The notes beneath the pieces were generated by a model, which had not been told where the DNA came from, searched no databases, and saw only the letters and a program-made list of their open reading frames with translations. Made by a program: the position numbers and the translations under genes. DNA of 64,000 nucleotides from Coptis chinensis (taxonomy: Eukaryota; Streptophyta; Magnoliopsida; Ranunculales; Ranunculaceae): positions 33,312,501-33,376,500 of the forward strand of contig CM027379.1 of NCBI GenBank assembly GCA_015680905.1, in the 5' to 3' direction. Shown here in pieces: positions 10,951 through 20,272 of this stretch. Position 1 is the stretch's first letter; each line of letters starts with the position of its first letter.

Positions 10951-11805
10951 TAGGAGTCTAAAAAAAAAACCGTTGACCTATCATCCGGTAGGGTACCCGG
11001 TCTTCACCCGCCACCCAAACCCACACCAACCCGAAAATAGACCCACCCCGCCCCGCCACCGTTTTTGTGCGGTCGGGCTATGGGTGTAGGTTCTATGCTC
11101 AAACCCGACCCGTACCGTGTCAAAAGCCGTTGACCCGCATAATTTCAATACTCTAACTCTAATATTTTTGTATTTTGTTTTTAATTTTTTTCAATTTTTG
11201 TAGGAATTTGATAGATATGAATACAAACTTATGAGTTCAACATCAATTTCACATATTCAAGTTTGAACATTGGAAAAATATCAAAAGTTCAAATTCAACT
11301 TTTGAATTTTGGAGAAGATAAATCATTCATCCTTGTATTAATTTCGAATTCTTTTAGTTTATATTTTATTGTTTTGTACCATAAATCCTTGCTCCTATCT
11401 TCATTTTATCATACTATGGAAAATAATCAATTTACAAATGGTAAATCAGGATAAATAAGTTTCAAATTTACAGATATGGTTTTGGGTTCAAATTCAAGTT
11501 TTTTTATTTTTGTTCATTTTTTATTGATTGATTCAATTTTTTCTCTATGCTGTGAATTGGAAATATATTACTTGTAGAATTAGAAAGTTTTTTTTTGAGT
11601 GAAATTGGGTTAAAATGATAATTTCCACCCGACCCAGATGACCCGCCCCGTAAGCTGACCCAACGGGCCGGGTGATGGTACTAAGACATGACACTTCAAC
11701 CCGCCCCGTCGGGGACCACTGGATTTGTATCCCCTAGACCCGCCCCGCACCGACCCATCACTATTTGACCCACAGTTGACCCGACCCGCCACGTATTACA
11801 CCCTA
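10951..11805. mobile_element. non-autonomous hAT-like element (855 bp)
   Basis: It is flanked by an exact 8-bp duplication GTGTGAAT (10943-10950 and 11806-11813). Termini TAGGAGTCTAA and TTACACCCTA form short imperfect inverted repeats (reverse complement of the right end: TAGGGTGTAA). Element A has the uninterrupted site (minus strand near 1765), confirming an insertion. The two ends are packed with GACCCG/CCCGCC motifs in the same sense at both ends, and the centre is AT-rich without a transposase. The 8-bp TSD and terminal pattern fit hAT; the family is not named. Confidence 0.8.
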
Positions 11806-11813
11806 GTGTGAAT

Positions 11814-12540
11814 TATGTCGTTATTGCTTTATTGTTTTCCAGTAGATTAATCTGTATTTATAAAAAGTAAAAAAATGTTAAAACCATAAAAATAGTAATC
11901 TAGCAAGTCTCAGGAATCTGACTTTAAAAGACCCACGTTTTAAACAAATTTTCAACTTCGTTGTCAAAAATTTGTTTGGGGGTGGGGTGTTGGTCTTTCC
12001 ATTCTTGATTGCTTCTATTTTTGTTGCTTATGCCGTTTAATTGTATTTTGATTCGGGTTGACATTATCTATGAATTTAGATTTCATTTGTTCACATAACT
12101 TACGTCATTCACACACTTCGAGGCATTTTCTACCTTTTTATATATTAACAATGGTTAGATTAGAGTCCTTTATGGATCATTGGATTGGAAATTCTCTCCT
12201 GATCGTTTTCATATCTCATTCGCAAAAATCGGACCGGTAATGAGTCGAGAATTTCAATTTTAAGTTTGCGCATATAGGGACAAAATGGGTATTTCCGAAA
12301 TTATTTGGTCTTGGGCCCAAAATATCGGAGTCCATAGTACAACCCAAAAATGCATCGCGTTCTTCATCTTCCTCACGCCATCAGCCTCCATTAACAAACC
12401 AAAAATAAAATAAAAAATAAATAAAAAAAGAAAAAACACCACCACCGATTGTTCCCACTCTAATCAAATTTCGATTTCTATGTTAAATACCTCTCCTCCA
12501 CCTTACCTTAACCCATTTTCGAAATCAAAAACTAAAAAAT
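11814..12540 (+). other. post-pol non-coding region of B with motif-hairpin-PPT cassette
   Basis: Continuation of the B 3' region after the hAT. It contains AATCTGACTTTAAAAGAC at 11915-11932, a perfect 11-bp stem (11942-11952 with 11967-11977, 14-nt loop) and TTTGGGGGTGG at 11975-11985. The same elements are in A. No ORF is supported before about 12541. Confidence 0.65.
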
Positions 12541-12613
12541 GGCCCAAAAATGCAAAATCCTCCTGGAACAAGTTTTTTAATAGTACCATTTTACACTGTT
12601 TTATGATGACGAG

Positions 12614-13525
12614 ATGAAACATAGGGATTGGAAAAAATTGTGGTATACGGAGAATGATTTTTACCATGAGGATTTGGTTTTGAATTTTTACAAGAAGCGG
12701 GAAATCAAGGGTAGGAAGATTTTTGTAAAGGTAAATGGTGAGAAAAAAGAAGTGTGTGCTTCGATATTGACTCATGTTCTGGGAATTATGCCAAAACGCC
12801 AGCTTGTAGCCATCATGCAGGAATCCCAGTATGGTGGGGTCGAGGCTTTGATGAACGAGACTGTTTTGGAGGGAAAGTACAATGCGAAATTGCATTGCGT
12901 TCGACAGTTGTCTCTGAGAACCAACCAGCTGGCTATAGCTCAGTGGGTTGGTAAGAATGTCATTGGGAAAGAGAAGTTTAGTGACATCAGTCTTAGCTAT
13001 CTGCACGCACTCTGGATATTACAGCAAAAAAAGTATGATTTTTGTATCATCGACTTCTTGTTAACTATGATTAGAGGCGTTGGAGTAAGTACCACACCTT
13101 TTCCTGTTTTAATTACGAAGATGATGTTGTCTTTTGGTGAGAAACCGAAAACTGAGCGGACTATGTTGAAGTTGCATGCAAATGCAATTGCTTATACGGA
13201 ATGTATCCAGAAGACGTGGAGGTTGCCTGGAGATAGGGTTGTGGAAAATGTTAATTCGGATGATGAGGAGGAGGACACGGCATGTTTTGATGCCAATGCC
13301 TTGGAGAAGTGTAATTCTGATTTAGAACGCATGTCAGTGCTGCATCGTGGTTTGTGTTCCCTGAACCATATTTGTGAAGACTTGCGGAATAGGCAGGTTG
13401 CCATTCATGATGAAAATGTGAACATGCAGAAGACGGTGGAGACAAACGTCCAGCGCGTGGATGAGCGTTGGGCAGAGATGAGGAATTTATGGAGGGACAG
13501 TGGCAGTTCAAAGAGGAAGTTCTAA
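12614..13525 (+). CDS. env-position ORF 1 of element B (plant transposon-protein type)
   Basis: 303-residue open frame. An earlier start at 12541 (MAQKCKILLEQVF, matching A) runs into a stop, so the N-terminus is damaged. Features: DWKKLWYTENDFYHEDLVLNFY near the start, a strand-rich middle (GRKIFVKVNGEKKEV, THVLGIMPKR), a helical/hydrophobic stretch (YLHALWILQQKKYDFCIIDFLLTMI, about 138-162), an acidic patch DDEEED near 214-219 and a polar helical C-terminus. It has no signal peptide and no clear transmembrane span, so a true envelope role is doubtful. It is clearly homologous to the A ORF at 1-872 and, more distantly, to the next ORF of B. Function unknown. Confidence 0.65.
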   Translation: MKHRDWKKLWYTENDFYHEDLVLNFYKKREIKGRKIFVKVNGEKKEVCASILTHVLGIMPKRQLVAIMQESQYGGVEALMNETVLEGKYNAKLHCVRQLSLRTNQLAIAQWVGKNVIGKEKFSDISLSYLHALWILQQKKYDFCIIDFLLTMIRGVGVSTTPFPVLITKMMLSFGEKPKTERTMLKLHANAIAYTECIQKTWRLPGDRVVENVNSDDEEEDTACFDANALEKCNSDLERMSVLHRGLCSLNHICEDLRNRQVAIHDENVNMQKTVETNVQRVDERWAEMRNLWRDSGSSKRKF

Positions 13526-14240
13526 GATGCTTTCCACCTTATCAGAATCCTATTTCTGACAATTCTGACAGGCATGAACGTAGTCGACGCCGGACTGACG
13601 ACACTGGACCATCTTCCTCTCATGGTGAGTAGTTTTGTTTGGTGTTTAGGATGTTTTCCTATTTTCGTAGAATTTTATTTTCGAGTTGTTTAGTTTATTA
13701 GTTAGATTTGAATTATGTATATGCTTTCGACTATTTGATCGTTAGTTGAATTTTTAATTTAATTTAGTTTTTGTCTAAGCATGCAATGATTTCTCCATGA
13801 ATCCCACCTTCCCGAATTGTTTGGGGGTGGTATTATTATGTTTTGCAGTGTTTTTATCTTATCCACCATTTTAGAAGTTAAATTTTGCAAACTGTGAAAC
13901 TATGAGTGTTTAAGAATGTTGCCGATATTGGTGCGGCTAAGATTATATATTGTTGTAGTGATGGAATTTCAATGAATAGAATTAAGAAGTTGCTATTTTG
14001 AATTCAACCAAAAAGCTATTAGTTTATATTCGGAATATGCACCTTACTTGTTTCCGTTTTGGTTTTAGAATATTATGTTTCCGGAAATTGCCTTAATAAT
14101 TTTGGAAACTTGTGGATGTTGATTTTAGAAACTAAACCACTATAAATACTTGATTTACTCTACACATACAAACCACACCTCTCACCTTTCACTCCTCACT
14201 TTTTTCTTAGTTTTTCACTGCAGAGCACTCAAGGTATACG
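13526..14240 (+). other. non-coding spacer after env-position ORF 1 of B
   Basis: AT-rich sequence with no supported gene. It carries TTTGGGGGTGG at 13820-13830, a perfect copy of the motif that forms the true PPT at 17294. Confidence 0.5.
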
Positions 14241-14490
14241 GAGCGCACCCCATGCCCTTAACAGACTAATTCCGAGCGCACCCTGCACTAAAGTGCTTGG
14301 AACTCGAGTTAGGCAAGAGCGCACCCTGCGCCCTTCACATGCCAGTTCTGAGCGCACCCTGCACTGTAGTGCCTGGAACTCGAGCAATACTGGAGCGCAC
14401 CCTGCACCCTTCACAGGCCATTTCTGAGCGCACCACGCGTTGTAGTGCCTATACCTCGAGCAAGACAAGAGCGCACCCCGCACCTTGCCC
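14241..14490. repeat. 76-bp GC-rich tandem repeat in B
   Basis: GAGCGCACCC begins at 14241, 14317, 14393 and 14469: exact 76-bp spacing, three full units and a partial fourth. Each unit holds a second GAGCGCACC about 33 bp in, followed by GTAGTGCCTGGAACTCGAG-like sequence. It lies between the two env-position ORFs. The ORFs it makes on both strands are repeat artefacts. Confidence 0.9.
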
Positions 14491-14566
14491 TTTGCAGCCA
14501 CTTAAATTTCTAATTTTATGTGAGTTTTTCCTAGGTTGTTTGTAGCACTTTTAGAGCGTATTTTTT

Positions 14567-15319
14567 GTGATGACATCCCCTCATATCATCCCGGAGCAGT
14601 CTTTTGAAGATTTGTTCCATAGCGACATCTATAGAGGATGGTTTTGTGATAGAATCGTGCAGTCAAAATGGACACATCTACTGGTAAGTCCTGATGACTC
14701 ATATTCACCTCAACTTACGAAATATTTCTATAATAACTCTAAGTTCTTTTGTCGACTAGATGGAGAACAAATGTTCTCTATCATAGTTAATGATACGACT
14801 ATGGATTTCAGCAAGTTCTTAGTTGCTTTTGTTATGGGAATACCAATGCCTGTTCCTACAAACTCATGGGGATATTTGACTAAGAACGTATACCTTTATA
14901 ACTATGAGTACTTTCACGAGACTTATGGGGGAGGGGTTTTTCGTGTAATGGACCAAGGTCAGTATAACATAGCCCTTGGTAGACTGTCCCTAAACATAGG
15001 CCTTACCATATTTTTCATTATGATGAATATTTTAGGTGATTGGCAGTTTACTTTTGCGCATAGTACCGCTGGTAATGTTTTCCTTGCTTTAGCTGAGGGA
15101 CGTATCCTATATGACATTCCAAGAGTTTTAGTGGCTAGTCTAGCTAGAGGTCATAGGATGAGGCATAAGTACCTTCTTATGCTTGTTTTGGTTTGTCGTA
15201 TCATGTGCTATTTTTTCCCTGATTTCTGTACCCACTACACGGATTGGGTTAGGGTTGAAATTATGAGACCCACCAATTGTGTTGTTCGTTTGTTTCGTGT
15301 TATGACTTGGCCGGGATAG
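14567..15319 (+). CDS. env-position ORF 2 of element B, paralogue of ORF 1
   Basis: 250-residue open frame. Its layout parallels ORF 1: W-L then a Tyr-rich stretch (KWTHLLVSPDDSYS, LTKYFYNN), then IIVNDTTMDFSKFLVAFVMGIPMP against ORF 1 VNGEKKEVCASILTHVLGIMP, then GRLSLNIGLTIFFIMMNILG against RQLSLRTNQLAIAQWVGKNVIG, then an Ala/Leu-rich helix before a basic RGHRMRHKY. Hydrophobic runs (GLTIFFIMMNILG about 144-156; YLLMLVLVCRIMCYFF about 204-219) could be membrane-associated. It is truncated at the C-terminus relative to ORF 1. Homology to ORF 1 is my alignment by eye. Function unknown. Confidence 0.6.
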   Translation: MMTSPHIIPEQSFEDLFHSDIYRGWFCDRIVQSKWTHLLVSPDDSYSPQLTKYFYNNSKFFCRLDGEQMFSIIVNDTTMDFSKFLVAFVMGIPMPVPTNSWGYLTKNVYLYNYEYFHETYGGGVFRVMDQGQYNIALGRLSLNIGLTIFFIMMNILGDWQFTFAHSTAGNVFLALAEGRILYDIPRVLVASLARGHRMRHKYLLMLVLVCRIMCYFFPDFCTHYTDWVRVEIMRPTNCVVRLFRVMTWPG

Positions 15320-17306
15320 CGGGTACAACTTCAATGGGTTGCTCATTACACCCAATCGACCGAGTAACACTTAACAGGTTAGCACGGGTTGATGATACAT
15401 GGAGAGAGGCGTGGCAAATTATTATGGTGTGGTAGGATGCAAAAGAACCTCGCGTCTATGCATTCGAGGATGATAACGCCTAAATGTTGGATATGAGGTA
15501 AGTTTTTATTTTTGTTCGTGTCTGCTTACGTCCCAAGCAATTTACTTCTTGTAACCCTATAACGGGAGGAACTCATATAGAGTTACGTCTGTTTTTATTT
15601 ATCTATATTAGTATGTTTTAACTTTGTTTTGCAGGTGTTCCAAAAATTTCACGCGTTTCCATGGTATTTTTCTACCTTTCTTATGTATATACTTTGAGGA
15701 CAAAGCATGTTTTTTGTTTGGGGGTGGCATAGAAACACGTGTAATTTAAGGCATCTGTTAGGATATAGGTATGTACAATATGCACTTGTTTTCTAGTAAA
15801 AAAATAAAAAATAAATTATTTTTTAAAAAAATATAAATAAAAAGTTATGTTATACACTTAGGAATATTGTTATTGTTTTCTTTCTCTATGCTCTTAATAA
15901 TCTAGAATTTTCACGTTAGCTTTTGCATTAGAATAGTTTTTAGAAACTTAGGTTAATATATAGGTAATAATCTTAGCATCTTTCTATAAATATATTGCAT
16001 GAGCATCTATGTTTGTATTAACAGTAAGTTTCTGAAATCTAGGCTAGTATACTTATTCTACAAATCCTGTGAGAATATAGCCTAAAGCCTTATATGAGTA
16101 AAATATTTAAGAAATGACATAAGGGAGAAGTAAATTCCGGATAGAGAAATCACACGTCCACTTGCTTGATCACTATGCCATATCATAAGCGAGAATTTAA
16201 GCCCTCTTTGGATCGATATATCCAGAAATTCAAACCTTATGAAATTATTTTCCGCTAGTCGCCCTTCTGAGCCTTTCTTTAGCCTTTCATAAACCGCAAA
16301 TCCTTTACCCTTTTACAAAACAAAATAAAAATAAAAATCAGCCTACCCATTCTTTGAATGAGTCTGAGAATAGAGATGAAGAATAGAAAAGAGAAAAACC
16401 TTTGAAATCAAGAATTCGTTAGTGCTTCAAATAAGAAAATGAAGTTTCCATCCAAAGAAAATAAAAAAATAAAAAATACAAAAAAAATAAAGAGTGAGAA
16501 CTCCAAAAACAGGATCAAAGGAGTAAAAAGCAAAAGAAAAAAAAATGGCAAAGGATGGAAACAAAGTGTAGAAGCAAAGTAAGAACAATGTTTTCTCTAG
16601 TTGCATAATATGAAGACTCTATTATCTCAGATTGGTTCTTTTTGAATATCCATTTCCTTCATTCTTAAACCATTACCTAATCCGTACAACACCTAATAAA
16701 GACCTCTAGCTCAATTAGGAATAGGTTAGTGTGATAGTAAGTGGCAGATGTGTTTGATCGACTTCAGCTTCCTTGTGTGTCATTGAGATTGTAAGGTAAA
16801 GTGTGCCCACTGCACACTACAGTAGCGAAACTTTAGCGGAAAAATCAGAGTGTTTTTGTTTAGACATTTATGTGAGGACCTACTTAAGGACGTTATTCCA
16901 AAGTTTCAGAAATAGACCTGTTACTGCATTTCATAGCATTGCTCATTGTATATATGTTTATTCGTAGATGATTGATTATTATACATATATTAACTTAGGT
17001 TTTGACTTGATTATTCTGTATTCATTGCTAGTGAGATGGATAGATATCTGAGAATAAGTAAGGAAACAATAGTTTTATTTCTTAGTCGTTGTATTATAGA
17101 TGAAGTTTGTGAGTTTCTTCACTGGAAAACTCTCACTAGGCTATAACTCGTCCACTAGGGAATTCCTAGTGGTTTAAGGCCTTGTTGTATATGGTCAATG
17201 CAATCACACTCGGCGAAACGAGATTAGTTAGAACTCCATTTTTGGTCACTTATTCTAATTTCTTATATTTGCTTGAGGACAAGCAAAATGATATTTGGGG
17301 GTGGTT
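15320..17306 (+). other. long 3' non-coding region of B
   Basis: No gene supported. It contains GAGGACAAAGCATG followed by TTTGGGGGTGG at 15717-15727 and, at the end, GAGGACAAGCAAAATG followed by the PPT. Similar sequence forms 38544-40308 in G and parts of 18798-18961 and 26534-27159 in D, so this 3' region is shared between otherwise different elements. Confidence 0.65.
17294..17306 (+). promoter_or_regulatory. polypurine tract of B
   Basis: TTTGGGGGTGGTT directly upstream of the 3' LTR start TGATAAG at 17307. This is the expected primer site for plus-strand DNA synthesis. Confidence 0.8.
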
Positions 17307-18797
17307 TGATAAGAGCCAAAAACTTTAGTTTTAACCCCTTAGCAATATTGTTTTTTGACCAATTATGTGATTAATAAGTAAGAGTAAGTACTATTATCGT
17401 GTTCTTATGTATTCCAGGCATTGGAGTCGAATATGTGAGGAAATGCATCCCTTTTGCGAGATAATGGAGCACAGGTTGGTTGCTAAGAAGTTTTATGATT
17501 AAAGGCCAAGATTCAAGGAGAAAAAAAACCTTTTTAAAGCCCGGTCAAAGCTGAAAAGTCAAAGTCAATGTGGACAGAAATAACGCACAAAAGTTAACAG
17601 AACTTTCCACAGGCCGTATCTTTGGACTCGGACCTCAAAATTGGGCCTACCATAAGTAAAAACGACCGGCTCAGAATGAGATTTCTAATAGTCGAAGCCT
17701 TAACCCAATTAGAATAACAGAACTAGATGAAAAGGCTGTTGAAGTCATTTCCAGCTGAAAACCCCTTTGTGGGACTGAAGTAATAAGGTTTTGGGCTCGA
17801 TTTTCCGGCCCAAAATATGTATCCTAAGCCCATGCACGAAAATTATGGATCTAGCCTCTTTTATATAAAGAGACTATGGCTTAGCTCTTAAGTTATCTAG
17901 TTAATTATCAATAAAATTAGTTTTAGAACAAGAAATTAGTTTGTTAGACTTAGTTACTTAGTTAAGAATCAAATACTTAGTTTATATTTCAAGTTTTAGT
18001 TTATAATTCAATATTTAATTCATAGATTTAGTTTGTCTTAAATTGATAATTAGTCATTCATAATCTTACTTCAAAATTAGTTTTAAATCCAGTTTTAATT
18101 CATTTTGAATCATTAGACTATTGTTCAATTAGATTAATAAAGTTTAATTACTTATTCAATAATGACTTGTTCTTATTGTTCTTGTGTTAGAAATGATTGT
18201 TTAATGATTCAAGGCTAAAACCTCTATTAGAGGGGTTTGAGGAAGCCTTGATGATGACTTGATTTTTTTTAGCATAGATATAGTTGTAATGTTCTATTCT
18301 ACTCTAAAAAGTAATTAGTTCACCATGAGAATGGGTTTGATTGCTTCACATGCTAGTTATTAGTTGGTAGAGATTACTATGAATAATTAGGGATTAGAAA
18401 TACCCAACCTTTACGTGAAAACGTAAAGATTAGGATTACAATGTATTCTATGCTAGTTTATTAAGTTGAATTAAGGTGGAATCAAATTCCCCTAATTCCT
18501 CCTCATATTGTTAATTTAGTATTTTCATAGTTTGATTTATATCATCTTGATTGTTGATTCACCATCGTAGTTAAATTCAATTTCATTACTCTCACGACTT
18601 TGTTAGCTTACACGAACTAGGAAACTTAACATCTAAACGAACTAGGAGTGGAACAAATTCTCTACTCCAAACATATTGCATTGATAATAACGAGAGTATA
18701 TAACTTTGATATATAAGCACGAAAATAGTTTTAGTTTTATTTACATTTGAGTTTCATCGCTTATTCGTAGGTAAAACTATCGTTTTCAATATTATCA
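17307..18797 (+). repeat. 3' LTR of element B (1491 bp)
   Basis: Begins TGATAAGAGCC after the PPT and ends ...ATATTATCA. Similar along its length to the A LTR (5862-7285) in opposite orientation. The U5 end shares TTCGTAGGTAAA with A. A TATA-like TATATAA is at 17862-17868. Confidence 0.85.
17862..17868 (+). promoter_or_regulatory. TATA-like box in B LTR
   Basis: TATATAA about 555 bp into the LTR. A cognate is present in the A and G LTRs. Confidence 0.5.
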
Positions 18798-18961
18798 CCC
18801 AGCTGATGAGTTGAGAATTGGATGAATATCAGAAGAAGAGAAGAGAAGACATTGTACAAAAATAGAACAATTATTTGCTTCAAAAAGAAAAGGAAAGAGA
18901 AGAAGAAAGACCCATCAAAAACTAAAACTCCAAAAAAAAACAAAGGAGTCAAAAATCGAAT

Positions 18962-19275
18962 GGTTTAAATACAGCTATATGCAACGTACTTAGGTCTTAT
19001 TAACACTTGTATCAACATAGAATTTTTTTTCACAAACGATACAATGTACTATGCCCGATTTTACAAAAATAGCAATCTGTTAGGTTCCGTCAGTTAAGTG
19101 ATGATGTGTCATTGTTTTTCATTTTCGCTTTATTTGTATTTTCCACTAGGCATACCACCTCAAAGATTTTTTGACCAACTCGAATTTTTAACCACCTCAA
19201 ATTTCTCAAGACCCTCTAAAACACGTGACCTCTAAAACACAAAACCTTCTCCAATTCGAAACAATTTAATCCCCT
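18962..19275. repeat. left TIR of the MULE
   Basis: Reverse complement of 24736-25057 with scattered differences and a 19-bp insertion near the tip. It ends at TTTAATCCCCT. The TIR probably holds the promoter for the adjacent GRF-finger gene, as MULE TIRs usually do (inference). Confidence 0.85.
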
Positions 19276-19381
19276 ACATTTGTGCATTTCCCACTCTTTC
19301 TCATTTCTCAAATTAGGGTTCAAAATCAAACTTGTGCATTTATTAATCAAAATCAAATTTGTGATTAGGGTTCAAAATCAA

Positions 19382-19801
19382 ATGTCTTCTTCAAAGTGTG
19401 CTTCAACTTCTTCTCCAAATTATTCTCCAAATTCTTCATATTCAGTAACGTCATACACTTGTTTTTGTGGACATCCTACGATCATGAAAGTTTCTAGGAG
19501 TGTCAAAAATCTAGGGAGAAAATATATTGGTTGTCCCTATTTTCCTGGTCCCAATCATTGTGGTTATTTTTTTTGGGCTAACGAAATTGAAGAACATGAG
19601 TTGCGAAGGGTGAATAAATTGTTGAAAGATGAGAACTTGGAACTAAAAATGGAATTGGGTGAGTTAAAGAAGAAGTTTAAGGAGTTGAAGAAGAACCATC
19701 AGAAGACTGATGCGAAGAAGAGCTTCTTCTTGACTGTTATTGTTGTGTATTTGTTACTTGTTATGTTCAAAATTTCTTGTAAGCTACTGAAGAATGTGTA
19801 A
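19382..19801 (+). CDS. GRF-type zinc finger protein with C-terminal TM segment (MULE companion gene)
   Basis: 139 residues from the ATG at 19382. The frame is open back to 19280, but the upstream part lacks the usual Ser-rich start. GRF finger at about 26-67: zinc ligands C27, C29, C51, C60 in YTCFCG...GRKYIGCPYF...HCGYFFW. Residues about 68-107 form a charged heptad-like coiled coil (LLKDENLELKMELGELKKKF). A hydrophobic span at about 114-130 (SFFLTVIVVYLLLVMFK) predicts a tail-anchored membrane protein. GRF fingers in other proteins bind nucleic acid. Small GRF-coil-TM proteins are common in plants and their role is unclear. The gene is intact and only about 100 bp from the TIR, so it travels with this element. 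Confidence 0.85.
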   Translation: MSSSKCASTSSPNYSPNSSYSVTSYTCFCGHPTIMKVSRSVKNLGRKYIGCPYFPGPNHCGYFFWANEIEEHELRRVNKLLKDENLELKMELGELKKKFKELKKNHQKTDAKKSFFLTVIVVYLLLVMFKISCKLLKNV

Positions 19802-19890
19802 TGTGAATTTGGAATGTTAATTAAATTTCTTGTAAGCTACTGAAGAATGTGTAATGTGAATTTGGTAATGTTAATTAAATTTCTTGTTGT
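19771..19890. repeat. 53/54-bp tandem duplication at the 3' end of the GRF-finger gene
   Basis: AATTTCTTGTAAGCTACTG starts at 19771 and again at 19824; a partial third copy starts at 19878. The first copy encodes the last residues (ISCKLLKNV and stop), so the duplicate repeats the end of the gene in the 3' UTR. Confidence 0.85.
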
Positions 19891-20272
19891 GTATTTTGCT
19901 TGGTTGGATTTTTGTCTGAATTTGGGTTTTCTGATTGTGTGCATTATAGTTGCATTTAGAGTGCACGTTGATTTCAACTGAATTTTTTGTGCATTTAGAG
20001 TGCACCTGAATTCTTTTGCATTTGGACTGCAATGTTACCTACATTAGGACATAACATACACAAGTGCAATAACAAACAATTTAAGTACAAGAAACAATTG
20101 AATTTAAGTCTTAACTGCAAGAAACAATAGCATTTGGATTGCAAGACATAGGATTTCTGACATGAACATGAACATTCATGCTTAGATTTCTGACATGAAC
20201 ATGAACAAAAAAACAATAGCGTCTGACAGAAAAAAACCAAAACAAAATTACATAAGACCGAAATCCTTCCAA
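19891..20272. other. MULE spacer between GRF-finger gene and transposase tail
   Basis: No gene seen. Short direct repeats TTGCATTT(A/G)GA(G/C)TGCA recur at 19950-20030. Sequence near 20160-20185 repeats words from inside the transposase gene (CATTCATGCTTAGATTTC, also at 23372-23390), suggesting a small internal duplication. The two genes converge here. Confidence 0.5.

Larger units (their letters stand above)
7286..18797 (+). mobile_element. Athila-like Ty3/gypsy element B, 3' part
   Basis: Plus-strand element with PR, RT, RNase H, integrase, two env-position ORFs, a long 3' non-coding region, PPT and 3' LTR. It starts abruptly inside PR because A is inserted there; gag and the 5' LTR must lie left of the window. 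Its right end is followed by the 3' region of element D, so B is inserted in D (expected TSD CCCAG, 18798-18802, unverified on the left). The pol genes are broken by stops and frameshifts. It hosts a hAT derivative. Confidence 0.85.

Noticed and set aside
14241-14490. Possible CRISPR-like array
   Set aside because: Units are directly adjacent and all similar; there are no unique spacers. This is plant DNA with simple tandem repeats, as are the 64-, 90- and 98-bp arrays.
14229-14545. ORFs on both strands across the 76-bp repeat
   Set aside because: Produced by the repeat, whose unit is not a multiple of three, so no repeated protein would be kept.
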